Assembly (NCBI RefSeq): GCF_000006405.1
Contig: NW_003211161.1
Span: 1 to 64,000, forward strand
Direction of reading: 5' to 3'
DNA: 64,000 nt
Source of the DNA: Perkinsus marinus ATCC 50983
Taxonomy: Eukaryota; Perkinsozoa; Perkinsida; Perkinsidae
Shown in pieces: positions 24,374 to 34,801 of this stretch. Made by a program: the position numbers and the translations under genes. A model generated the notes under the pieces. The model saw only the letters and a program-made list of their open reading frames with translations. It was not told the origin of the DNA and did not search any database. Position 1 is the stretch's first letter. Each line of letters opens with the position of its first letter.

Positions 24374-27300
24374 ATGGACTCTGAAGCGGCTCCTAAGGCG
24401 ACTGGTTACTGCCTTCCCAGATTCACCCGATTATGTTTTCGTAAATCGGTTAATCTGATTTACCATAATAGGAGTGAAATATTGTTATATATTCAATTAG
24501 CATTGGTGATGGTGATGGCGGCCAGTCTGGGGCCGGCGAATCGGCCTTTAGGTGAGTCAACATTAGAAAAGTAGTTGAGTTTCAACACCCTAGTGATATG
24601 TAAAACATATTTCACGACTATTGCGTACCGCGAATATCGCGTTTTTTACGGAGTTTTACGCCACTTCACGTAAAATGGGTGGTGAAACTCCATCGTTATT
24701 AGTAATATTTTATTATTATTGGAATATAGCGATCATTCGTGATGAATATCATTATATTATTAATATTTGTTTGTTTGCAGTTTCACCCGTTTTATGTGAA
24801 GTGGCGTAACACTCTGTAGGAAAATCCGATATTCGCGATATGCAGTAGTTTGCGAAACATGTTTTTCACTAGTGTTTTTTCATATCACTAGGGTGGTGAA
24901 ACTCCATTACTATATTTTCGATTGTCGTATGTGCTGCTGTTCGTGTGGTTCAGGTCGAATCATAATGGTATTGGTATCGTCATTAGTGTTCGCGGCGACG
25001 AGCCCAATGAGCTTAGGCACACAGCGACATAGCAAGAGCGTGCGGCGCAGCAAGGGGATGCATTTTCTGGTACTAACGATCTCATATACCTAACTGGGAA
25101 TCAGAGCTGATTGTTGTTTTTTTTTCACAGTAGTAGTGAGGAACATGGCTCCTGAGTGAGATATGGACATTTTCCTAAAAATTTATTATATATTATTCCG
25201 CCAGCGCTATTTGGTATGAACAGTATTGGAATTATATTGGAGTTTCACCACCCTAGTGATATGAAAAACACTAGTGAGAACAGATTCCACAACTACTGCA
25301 TATCGCGTTTTTCACCGAGTTTTACGTGTGAAACTCCGATGTATTCAGGCCCCTGTGCTTGTACCACTGGTTATGTTCTTGTTGTTGAAGCCCTTCGGAA
25401 CACCGCGTTCCTCATCTTCTGGAGTCGTCCTTGTGGATCCAGGTACGGGTCGGCAGGAAATTCAGGACTTACTCCCTGGTAAGTGTCATTGGTGATTGGG
25501 AAAAATGTTAAGTGAAATTTGAGGAAATTCCAATTGGTTTTTTTTTGCGAACTTGTACCAAAATTTGTATAATTAGTGAGGAAACTTGTGAACTCAGCTG
25601 AGGAAAGCGAACATATATTCCAACATTGCGTGTGGCATTTAGTCTCAAATTGGAGTTTCACTCGTTTCACGCGGGGTGGCATAATACTCGGCGAAAAACG
25701 CGATATAGTTGTGAAACATATTTTTTACTGATGCTCTCCGTATCGCGGGTGAAACTTCAATGATGAACTCAGGTACGACGATAGTAATTCCAGCGAGATT
25801 CGAAGCTGATTATTTGGTGAAGACTATTTACTATACTTTCCTCTACACTGAACCAGAGTTGTTGGCCGAAATTCTCGTGGTTGATGATAACTCTGAAGAT
25901 CCCCTAGAGCCTCTAGTAGTGCAGTCTTTTGATAAGGGTGGTGTGTTAGAGGATCTCACACCGGAGCAAAAGGGAAAAATACGTATACTACGGCTACCAG
26001 AACGGGAGGGATTAATACGGGCGAAGATTATTGGAGCTGATTCTGCTAGGGGTACATACATACTGTTCTTGGATGGTCATTGCAGAGTGGTGCCGGGCTA
26101 TATGCAATCTATGATAAACATGATAGCTAACAATGGGTATAAGACTATAGTAACTCCTATTGTTACTGATGTTAATGGTAGAAAAATGTCATCACCAGGA
26201 ATTGAACCCGGGTGGTGTGGTAGGTACTACGTGGGAGCACAGATCGATGGACGGTGGGTCTAAGATGATGTTTGAATGGAACTTTGAGTTTTATTGGTTT
26301 GATGATAACAACGATGAGGTGCCGATAGCAGTGGGTGGTATACAGCTGATGACTAAACGCTGGTGGACTGAGTCTGGAGGATACGACCAAGGTTAGCGCA
26401 GTTGAATTTCCGGCGTGTCGAAGTGCTCTTGGTGCTGCTAGGTATGTTGGACTGGGGTGGCGAGAATATAGAGCAGTCGCTGCGTGTATGGATGTGTGGA
26501 GGGAAGATATTGGTGGATCGCGAGGCTAAGATTGGGCACATTTTCGAGAGACCGGCACCGAAAAACAAGGTTCGAAGTGGACAGGTGAGCACATGGTCAA
26601 CTACAGAATTTTGAGGAAAATTTGGGAAAATTTTTATCATTTTCTGGACATTTTTACCCAATTTCTAACGTTTTTATTTTTGTGAAGAAACTCATGAGCT
26701 CGGCTGTGGAAAACGAACGTTTATTCCTCCAACACTGATTTGGTTTCAATGGAAAGTGAACTATGTGAATAGTGCTTTTGGATAGTGACATGACTGGAAG
26801 CGTTGATTAGTTGAAACATGAGAACTTGAGTGTTACAACATGAATTTTCAAAGTCAATGGGATGATGTTTTCTATCAGGTTCAGCGTAATCACGCTCGAG
26901 CCGGTTTCCTATATCTCGATGATAAGCTGGATTGGTTTATGGATCATCATGGCGCTGCTGCATATGAGATGACTCATAACCAGATGGGGCCTCATATAGG
27001 CGATAGGCTTGCTGTAAGCCGTGGAAGGGGGAAATATGCACATGTGTCGGTGACAAAATGAAAATTTTGGGAAAATTCTTGTTGGGTTCTGTACACTTCT
27101 ATCCTAGTTCGTATATAAACTCTTGTGATTAGCAAGGAAACTTCTGAGCTCAGGTGAGGGAAGCGAACGTATATTCCTCCAACACTGTGTGTGTTCGAGT
27201 AGGAGGAACAGTTATCAGGTACGGCATAGTTTACAATGCCAATCTTTCGAGGAAGGCTTCATGGAACGTTTCTGGTCGGTTTTCGAGAACCAAGGTCTGC

Positions 27301-28238
27301 TCCTTGATAAAATGCATGCTATACGTCATATACAGAGTGGCTTGTGCTTAGCATTGGTAAGTAGTGGTAAGTACAATGCGAACCAAACAGTTATGCATTT
27401 GGTGATACTCGATTCACATTGTTATCATGTTGATATTACTCAAAGTTGACTTTCTTGGGAGGCGTGGGAAATATTACTTCGCATAAAGGGTTGGTTCCCA
27501 CTGGAGGGTCTTCAATATTGAATCTACGAATGCTCCTGCTAAATGTTTACGTGTTGATAGAATTCACTGATTTTGTATGTCAGATCAGAACTACTAAGGA
27601 CTCCAATGTGAAGGACGAGAATGCACAGGTGGAGCTGAGATATATGCCTTGCGAGCCTCACGACACACGGATGATATGGACTAGGGTAGTCCTCCTGTAG
27701 AAGGCTAGGAAGAGATTTGTATCTCATCTCATTGTTATCAGACACATGCTGGTACTAGAGTGTATAATAAGAGGTATAATCGGTGTCTTGATCGCGGGAA
27801 TAAGCCCTTCGGTCGGGCCCAGCTGGTGGTGTATGGCTGCGATGAGCATCAGAGTAACGGCAATCAGCGTTGGTATTGGGACGGGGGCCGCATTTACAGG
27901 TGACAAAGATTAGGAGTGAAGTCATATAGTTGTTTTTCATCAGTCCGAATCGTCCGATTTCATCGTTCCGAGCACAGGCTGTGAAAGTTGATGAGAATAG
28001 TAAGGAAACTCTGTGTATGCTGGGACCGCAAGCAGATGGAAAGCAGTTAGAGGTGCCTCCCGAACAGGAATCTAAGGGAGGTAGAGTGAAGAGTTGAAGC
28101 ACTCTACTGATATGTGTTGTAGATGATCTTGTTAAGGAGGCGAACAAGTACCCGCTGGTTTACATAGAGCCGTGCCGGGCCAGGCCAGAAGCTGGTCAGC
28201 GGGTTTCAGCGGACCCTTTTGAGTTCGAGAGCATTTGA
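24374..28238 (+). CDS. Polypeptide N-acetylgalactosaminyltransferase (GT27) with ricin-B lectin domain
   Basis: It starts mucin-type O-glycosylation in the Golgi by moving GalNAc from UDP-GalNAc to Ser/Thr. The N-terminal exon (24374-24551) carries a membrane anchor (LLYIQLALVMVMAASL), as in type II Golgi enzymes. The catalytic part: TTIVIPARFEADYLVKTIYY (from about 25772), VVDDNSED, the metal-binding DGH in YILFLDGHCRV, then, across a 46-nt intron (about 26173-26218), DGGSKMMFEWNFEFYW, GGIQLMTKRWW, and the Gal/GalNAc motif DWGGENIEQSLRVWMCGG. The C-terminal ricin-B repeats show HIQSGLCLAL, PCEPHDTRMIWTR, RCLDRGNKPFG and QRWYW, ending before a TGA at 28236-28238. At least eight exons; several introns carry repeats of families 1 or 2. 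The exact ends of the small exons between 24900 and 25480 are inferred. Confidence 0.92.
24576..24692. repeat. MITE family 1, copy 5 (GalNAc-T intron 1)
   Basis: Left end TTGAGTTTCAACACCC, right end GGTGAAACTCCA, centre CGCGAATATCGCG. It begins about 24 bp after the splice donor of intron 1. Confidence 0.85.
24779..24906. repeat. MITE family 1, copy 6 (GalNAc-T, inverted)
   Basis: The left end is fused to an acceptor-like TTTGTTTGCAG, whose AG forms the first two bases of the element's AGTTTCACCCG end. The right end is GGTGAAACTCCA. It is opposite in orientation to copy 5, and the two are separated by about 85 bp. Confidence 0.85.
25238..25337. repeat. MITE family 1, copy 7 (GalNAc-T intron, shortened)
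   Basis: Ends TGGAGTTTCACCACC and GTGTGAAACTCC. The right-arm GTTTTACG hairpin has lost its second half. Confidence 0.85.
25565..25632 (+). repeat. Family-2 repeat (GalNAc-T intron)
   Basis: GTGAGGAAACTTGTGAACTC, then AGCTGAGGAAAGCGAACATA, then a CCAACATTG end. It lies in the same intron as MITE copy 8. Confidence 0.75.
25651..25759. repeat. MITE family 1, copy 8 (directly before a GalNAc-T exon)
   Basis: Ends TGGAGTTTCACTCG and GGTGAAACTTCA. The right end is only about 12 bp from the acceptor AG before the exon encoding TTIVIPARFEA. Confidence 0.85.
26680..26745 (+). repeat. Family-2 repeat (GalNAc-T intron)
   Basis: GAAGAAACTCATGAGCTCGG, CGAACGTTTATTCCTCCAAC and an ACTG end; preceded by the AT-rich GAGGAAAATTTGGGAAAATT tract typical of the family. 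Confidence 0.75.
27045..27190 (+). repeat. Family-2 repeat, long copy (GalNAc-T intron)
   Basis: The order is a GTCGGTGACAAAATGAAAATT head, TACACTTCTATCCTAGTTCG, AGGAAACTTCTGAGCTCAGG, then ATATTCCTCCAACACTG. It fills most of the intron between the GPHIGDRL exon and the next coding segment. Confidence 0.8.
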
Positions 28239-29321
28239 AGTGCAGTACTTGTTCATTTTTCCGAGGATATGTATTCAGCAAAGAAGGTTTCGGTAGATAT
28301 GAAGTGAGTGATTGTTCAATTCGGTAGCAGTTGAAGAGTTAGAAGCGTCCCGACGGAGATTTGAACCCGGGTTCATTTTCGTGAGTAACTATATCCTTGC
28401 TTGTTTTCAATCTTCTACCGTTACTGACTGAATGCATTTCAAATAGTAGCATCACTATTATGTCCAGTTAGCAATATCTGTTCTTTCCTCCATTTTTGTC
28501 GATCAGCTTTAGTTCTAGTTGTTAATGCGTATGACTTTGCTGTAGTGACGTAGTTATGGTTAACATCGCTTTGTGATAAATGTGACATTTCGAGACTATG
28601 CTAGCGGCAAGTTTTTCACTTTCATTCTGTGATCAACGACATGTGGGAATCGTGTGCTCACTCAGCAGGTGGAATTCTTTCTAGAGGAGCGTAGTATGTA
28701 GGACTGGTGATAAACGCTGAAAAAATGGTAGTTATGGTTAAGAGGTTGGATGATAGTAAAGTCACTTAAAAGGATAGGGGAGAGTTATGGTAGAGTGGGA
28801 TGACGGCAATTATGAGATGTGGTTGAGACTTGTTGAAAATAGAAATTACTGATGGAATATTCATACCGATACATGAGATGAAATATGTTACAGGAGGAGG
28901 AGGAATCGCGGATGACGAGATAAGGTGTTGATAGGCTCATCGACGGTATTTCGTGGGGCTAGCTTATACCGTAATAGAGCTGTAAAATTGCATTCCAAAG
29001 CAGGCAGGTGTAATAGGTACACAGAGCTTGCAATTGGAAAACCGAAAGCAGCCGTCAGTGTTTCGGATCTGCATTGACGGGAAGGAGTGAACGCTTGATG
29101 TCGAGCGTAGCGTTCGTGGCTCCATGTTGATTGTTGCCGCATTGGCAGCTATTTTTGATCGCATTCAAGGAGGTTGACTATGGTTATGCTGTTGTTGTGT
29201 TACTGCGATCGTTTCCCCTGTCGCCGTTGTTATTGCTAGATATTGCATTTATGGTTGTGCCTGTTATTATACCCGAGATTGATCCTAAACCAATCTCAAG
29301 GTGAGAGGGATAGGCGTATGC
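28239..29321. other. Intergenic, GalNAc-T to S9 peptidase
   Basis: A degraded tRNA T-arm-like piece (minus strand, about 28347-28370) lies here. Minus-strand frames at 28888-29164 show no motif. It may hold the 5' end of the S9 peptidase gene. Confidence 0.3.
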
Positions 29322-32300
29322 ATGGCTGACCCTTGGGAACGTCGTCTTATTTTCAGTCCCGACGAAGTGCCCAGCGAGACTGCATCGTTGAACGCCTCCA
29401 TTTGCTTTGTTACTGTGGTAGAGGACAGATGTCTGGTCCTACTGCGGTATGCGGCAAGCGATGCCTCTTCGGTCAAGTCCCATGAGGGGGAGAGGCTCAA
29501 CGATGACAGCAATTACAGGCTGGCTCTCACTACCTCGACCATCTCTATGTAGGGATACTCTACCATTGATTTTGTCTTATACCTAAGTGTTGGTGACCAT
29601 GAAGAAACTTCGAGAAAATTTTGTGGAAACTTTGAGGAAATTTTGAGGAAATTGTCATTCGTTACTGTGCACTCCTACTCTAAGTCCTATGTAAATTCGA
29701 AAAAATGTTATTAATTTTTGTACACTACTACCATAGTTCGTACGTAAACTCATGGTATAAGTGAGGAAACTCGGCAGCTCAGCTGAAGGAAGCGAACTTA
29801 TACTCCAACATTGCCAAAGTCTGTTATTGGTTCTTCAGAACGTCGTGGGATTTGACTGATGTTGCATTAAAAGTTATCGATTTGACTGGTTCACACTATA
29901 GTGGTCCTGGAATACGATCTAAGAAATCCTCGAACAGTACAGCACGCTCGAAGTAATAGTTACTTTCCTAGCCGTTCGAATCAGTGTGTAGTGTCAGAGC
30001 TGGCGGCGGCGGTGGCGGATCTCGCCTTCTTTCGCGACACTTTGGGTTTTCTCTATCTGGAGTACAACAGGCCATCCCGAGTAACGAGCCCGACTGTGTT
30101 CTGTTCAAGATGTGGAAAGGGGGACTTTGGCGAGGTGAGTATTGATGAAGAGGGTGGTCATTACTGCTGTGCAAGCAGCACGCTGCAGTTGACCATCTGG
30201 TCCACTAGGAGGGGGAGGTCCGCATCCTACCTTCTGATGATAATGGTATACAGAGAATTGTCCGGGGAGACTCACTTTGAATTTTCCACGTATGGCTAGG
30301 AACACATTCTCCGATCAGTTTTCCCATGTGAATGTTGTCACTTAGGAGCACTTCCCTTATGGGGGGTCCTCACTTGTCGTTATGCTCAGGCGTGCTCAGT
30401 ACCCCAGTGTCAGCAGTGGAGCCAATTCTGGTCGTTTCACAAGTACTTTCATGGCCGGACACTATCAAGAGCATCGATGCTACTTTCGTCCCCGGTGAGC
30501 GGTTCGAGAGAAGGAATTCGGTATTGAAAAAAGCGCAAAAAACCCCGCATTGGAAACAGCCATTGGAGAGATATGTTGAGTCAGGCTTCGGAGTTTGTTG
30601 TTGCCAATGATGAAATTACTACTTCCCAATTCCAAATTGAGCAAATGAAAAAACAAATTGAAAGAATGGAAATGGATTTTTGCAAAAATTTTTATACGGA
30701 ATTTTACTTTTACCATTTCGTGAAAAACTTCTATTGTGTGATGAGAGGATGTAGTAGGATGAACGTAATAATTTTATCGTGAAGATTGGATTGAAGTAGA
30801 GGTGGACTTTCCTGGTTCCTCAGGGCTAGGCCCAGTGGCGGTCGCTATCGCATACGGCACTACTGAGGGGGATGATGATGATGACGATTTGGAGGGAATG
30901 TGAGTTTGCCGATTTGCTTCTCCTGAAGTAGTCGTGCTCTCTTAGTGTGTTCGAGCCTGGGGTGCACGAGAAGAAAAGGCCAGGTTGTGCATTGCTAAGG
31001 TAAGACTCGTTTAATGGAGTTTCACTACCCTAGTGATATGAAAAAAAACACTAGTGAAAAAAATCATATTTCACAAACCACTGCATATCACCGCGAATAT
31101 CAGGTTTTCCACGAGAGTATTACGCCATTTATGAAACTTCAAGGTATGGGAAGTGTGGAAATTATGATCTACAGTACGTGACATCTAAAAGGCGCAATTG
31201 TTGTCAGGCAGGTTTTCATTAACTAGATGGGGTTTTGAGCTAATTTCACCTTCACCAAAAATCTGATATTAAAATGTATGTATATAATCTTCAACATTGA
31301 CCGTGTGGGAAGGTGTAGTGACTGAGTATAGAACTAGTCTTGTTGAGCGACGCCGGGCAGGCGAATGGTTTATGAATCTTTCGAAAATGTTGAGATTCGT
31401 TTTATCGTTTTTTTTTCCGAGATACGGCCCTCGAACTGGATGGAGCGAAGCTCTAATTAATGACCCAGAGCTACTGCCCAGACTTGCTAATGGTGTGAAG
31501 ATTGCTCGCAATGTGAGCTGGGCTGTATGGAGAGTTGATAAGACCGACGTAAGGATGTGTCGCACTGAGTTGTTAGTGTTCTCTTACAGTTGCCGACGGA
31601 GGCGTCTCTTGGGGATTTGATGATGGTCGATTTGGAGCCACCGCCCATTGGAGGGAAGGCGAGAGCGCTTACCACTGAGGCGGGGAATCTTGGTAGGTCT
31701 GGGGCTCATCTAGCTCGATCGAGGATGATACTCTAATTTATGCAAATTAGGATGCTTAGTTGTTCTGATCCGACATACATCGCCACTGAATTCTATCAAC
31801 AGTAGCATCTAATACGCACTGTATTTCTAATATGGCAACGCCAAATTCATTACGGAGTTAAAATGTATGTTAATTTCTAATGTATCTGTTTAGTACTAAC
31901 TTAAATAAGTCTTCATATATTTCAGATCGTTATGAACCTTCACCTTGTGGGAACTACATTGCGTATATGGCGAACTACGTAGAGCCTGCAAGGTCGGCAC
32001 CAGCAGCTTCGACCCATTTGAATTTATATGTTGGAATTTCCACTGACGATATGAACAAAACACGAGTAAGTGGCAAGTGTGACGAAGCAGGATCTCGTGT
32101 GACACGTAGGCTGTGGCGGTGTCACACCCTGGTGACCTTATCGTTGGTTTCGGATGGGTAGAAGGGCTTCCTAGTACCCTATGGTGGACAGTGCAGTGCG
32201 GCTTCCATAACAAGACGTAGTGGTCATTATGACTTGATCATCTTACACTGTTTACGGTAGGTATATCAGAGCCGTCAGTGCTGAGTTTAGTGACACTGAT

Positions 32301-34230
32301 GCTCTCCTGGGCTTGTCTGTGCCCTGCACTACTAGAACGATGGGCTATCAGCCAGATGGAGGAGTTTACGTTTACGGGAGCGATACGTTGAAAGAGTGAG
32401 GCTACCGTGATTAGTCCGGCGCGTGGTATGGAAATGTGATCGTTTCAGTGCACTATCTCTAGTTGCTGTTGACGCCAAGACAGGCAAGCTAGCCGGAAGC
32501 ATCGCTCTCCCATACGACGTCAGCGCTGATTCGTTGGCAGTGACTGAGCTCGAATGGGATGTTGAGCCTGGGCATCGGTGTTGTGGTATGTTATACTACC
32601 TACAGCAGAGGGATGATGCTGTGTCCCGCCCGGGTTGCCCGTTGGTGGTCAGCCTACATGGTGGTCCCTGCTCGAGGATCTCCCCTATTAATAAAGTTGG
32701 AATATATGCCAGGTGCGACAATCGTGAATCGTTGCACAATCCGACTGTGTGCATTTGGTAGATATCGAGACCTCCTGACGGGAGGGTATCGAGTTTTTGT
32801 ACCGGCTTTCAGTGGCACACTGGGCTTTGGTGATTCTTGGAGTAAAGCGACTATCGGCACACAGGGTGAGAGAAATCGTCAGCTGCTTGTGGACGGATCT
32901 GATAACTGTGGCGAATATGCATGGGAAACTGATTTCAATTGCTCTTAGTCAAGTGGGAAATTCGAAATAAAGTTGCTCCCGGGAACATCGTAGGTTTGTG
33001 GATGATCCCTGAGTCCAGGTAGTCGCGATGTAGAGGAAGTTGTGACTGGCATACAGCATGTGCAGAGAGAAATGAGAGGGACGTCAGCCGGTCGTGTTAG
33101 CCTTGTTGGTGGCAGTTATGGCGGGTGAGTTGTTGTCAAGTTGCTCAGCTTCGAATTGTGAGGCTTGGGGCTCTCTTCTCAACAGATAATAAATCGATCT
33201 CGATCGTGTAGAGAATTCTGATAATAGTTTTGGGAAAAATCAGAAGTGTCAAGTGGACACTATTGCTACATGTATCCCTTTGTCGCTGACCTGAATTCAC
33301 TCAGCAACAATTTGTGTTTCAGTAGATACCTAGCCTTGCGATGCGTCATACTCCATCCGGAAATGTTTCAATGTGTGGTGGCGAGATACCCGTGGGTTTC
33401 CACCAGATGGAACGGAGCGGAGACGGGTGAGTCTAGTGTGTATTCCTCCCAACTTGTATAAGCATATCTCAGGTGACTTTACTTATGAAGATGAGTTTTG
33501 GGCAAACAAGTCTGAAAGTACAGCGTGGCCGGTACCGCCGCAGCTGCAACAAGCTGATATACTCGGGCCCCAGGTTCTGCAGTTGCTCAAAGTTCCACTA
33601 CTGCTCATGCACGGTAATCCTATAGCATTGACTTGATGGTGAAGCGAATCACTCCAACGGAGTGTTTTTGATGATTGGTGATAGTGATTGGCTATTCAGT
33701 GGAGTTTCACCCGTTTTACGTGAAGTGGCGTAATACTCTGTGGAAACTCCGATATTTGCGGTATGCAGTAATTTTCACTAGTGTTTTTCACATCACGGGT
33801 GAAACTCTAATATATTCATAGCTCATCATTAAATTCAAGCCTTGTTGAGGTTTCAGCATCAAACACTGCTCAGTTAGTGTGAAATGCTAAATTTTCAAAT
33901 TTGCCTAAGAAAAAAATACGCTCCTTATGTGATAGTAATAGTGCTCCATAATTTTTCAGGGTCGAAGGACAACATATGTCCTGTATCGAACAGCAAGGTT
34001 CTCTTCAATGTACTTGACAATCAACGAGGGAGCTCGGACGGCATGGCCGCCGATCTTCGTTTTGTCGTGTTCCCTGGCGAAGGCCACGGCTTTAGAGGTA
34101 GCGCTGCGGCAGAGGCAAATATGAGGCAGCTCAAATGGCTCCATAAGGTAAGTGTATATAACGCCAAGTCGTTATGATGCATCTAAAGCCATTTCAGTTC
34201 ATGCCGGTGACGGAGAATGTATCGGTTTAA
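29322..34230 (+). CDS. Prolyl-oligopeptidase family (S9) serine peptidase
   Basis: An alpha/beta-hydrolase peptidase with an N-terminal beta-propeller. Propeller exons include LINDPELLPRLANGVKIARN (from about 31457) joined to LPTEASLGDLMMVDLEPPPI, then DRYEPSPCGNYIAYMANYVE (from about 31926). The catalytic domain: CPLVVSLHGGPCSR (oxyanion region, about 32630-32675), FVPAFSGTLGFGDSW, the nucleophile motif LVGGSYGG (about 33098-33121), LALRCVILHPEMF, LLLMHG joined across an intron to SKDNICPVSN (catalytic Asp), and FPGEGHGFRG (catalytic His, about 34070-34100). The last exon encodes FMPVTENVSV and a TAA at 34228-34230. Acylaminoacyl-peptidase-like (S9C) is my best sub-assignment. The N-terminal exons (29322-31290) are uncertain, so the true start may differ. 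Confidence 0.85.
29655..29815 (+). repeat. Family-2 repeat (S9 peptidase 5' region)
   Basis: A double copy of the TACACTNCTA block is followed by GAGGAAACTCGGCAGCTCAG and CTTATACTCCAACATTG. It lies in a probable intron or upstream region. Confidence 0.7.
31015..31141. repeat. MITE family 1, copy 9 (S9 peptidase intron)
   Basis: Ends TGGAGTTTCACTACCC and ATGAAACTTCA, with the internal CACTAGTG block. It starts about 15 bp after a good donor (GGTAAGACT). The right arm is partly lost. Confidence 0.82.
33700..33809. repeat. MITE family 1, copy 10 (S9 peptidase intron)
   Basis: Inverted orientation: TGGAGTTTCACCCGTTTTAC ... CACTAGTG ... GGTGAAACTCTA. It lies within the intron that splits the Gly codon before the catalytic-Asp exon. 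Confidence 0.88.
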
Positions 34231-34801
34231 TTTTCGGATGTGTGAGGTTGATAGTGATTGGAGTTTCTCTAAATGCTCTGGGTTTGAGTTCTTCGGAGTG
34301 GTTGAACCCAGTTATAGCAGAGTCATAGCAGTAGTCTACTCACTGGAACTCAGTGATTAACAGCGGATGTACCGAGTACACCTATGCAGTGATTGAATTC
34401 GCCACTGATTTCGAAAGGCGAGTGACCACCTATTTGTAAAGCTTCCTGTCGGCATCGTTATCTGGACGGAACGTACTGCTGCCCATGAGGGTACCGCCAT
34501 TTTTCACTGTGATAGATTCGGGTATACACCGAATCAGTGGTAATATCAAATATACCAGTTGGAGGGACGGATCGCCTTTCATAAAAGGAGGGAACGGGGG
34601 TGTGAGAGATACGCTCCCATGAGCGTTCATACGTCTGTTATCAGTGCATTCGACCACCACGTTGTCTATTCTGTGATACCACATTTCTTCAACTTTTCAC
34701 ACTCAAGTCCGCCTGAATCTCACGAAGCACGATCGATTATTGTACAGCAGCACGAGATATAAGCTGTGTTGAATGTTCAAAAAATATGATAATATCCAAA
34801 T
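34231..34801. other. Intergenic between convergent genes
   Basis: It lies between the S9 peptidase stop (+) and the stop of the PX/F-box gene (-). I see only short frames and no repeat of the two named families. Confidence 0.3.
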
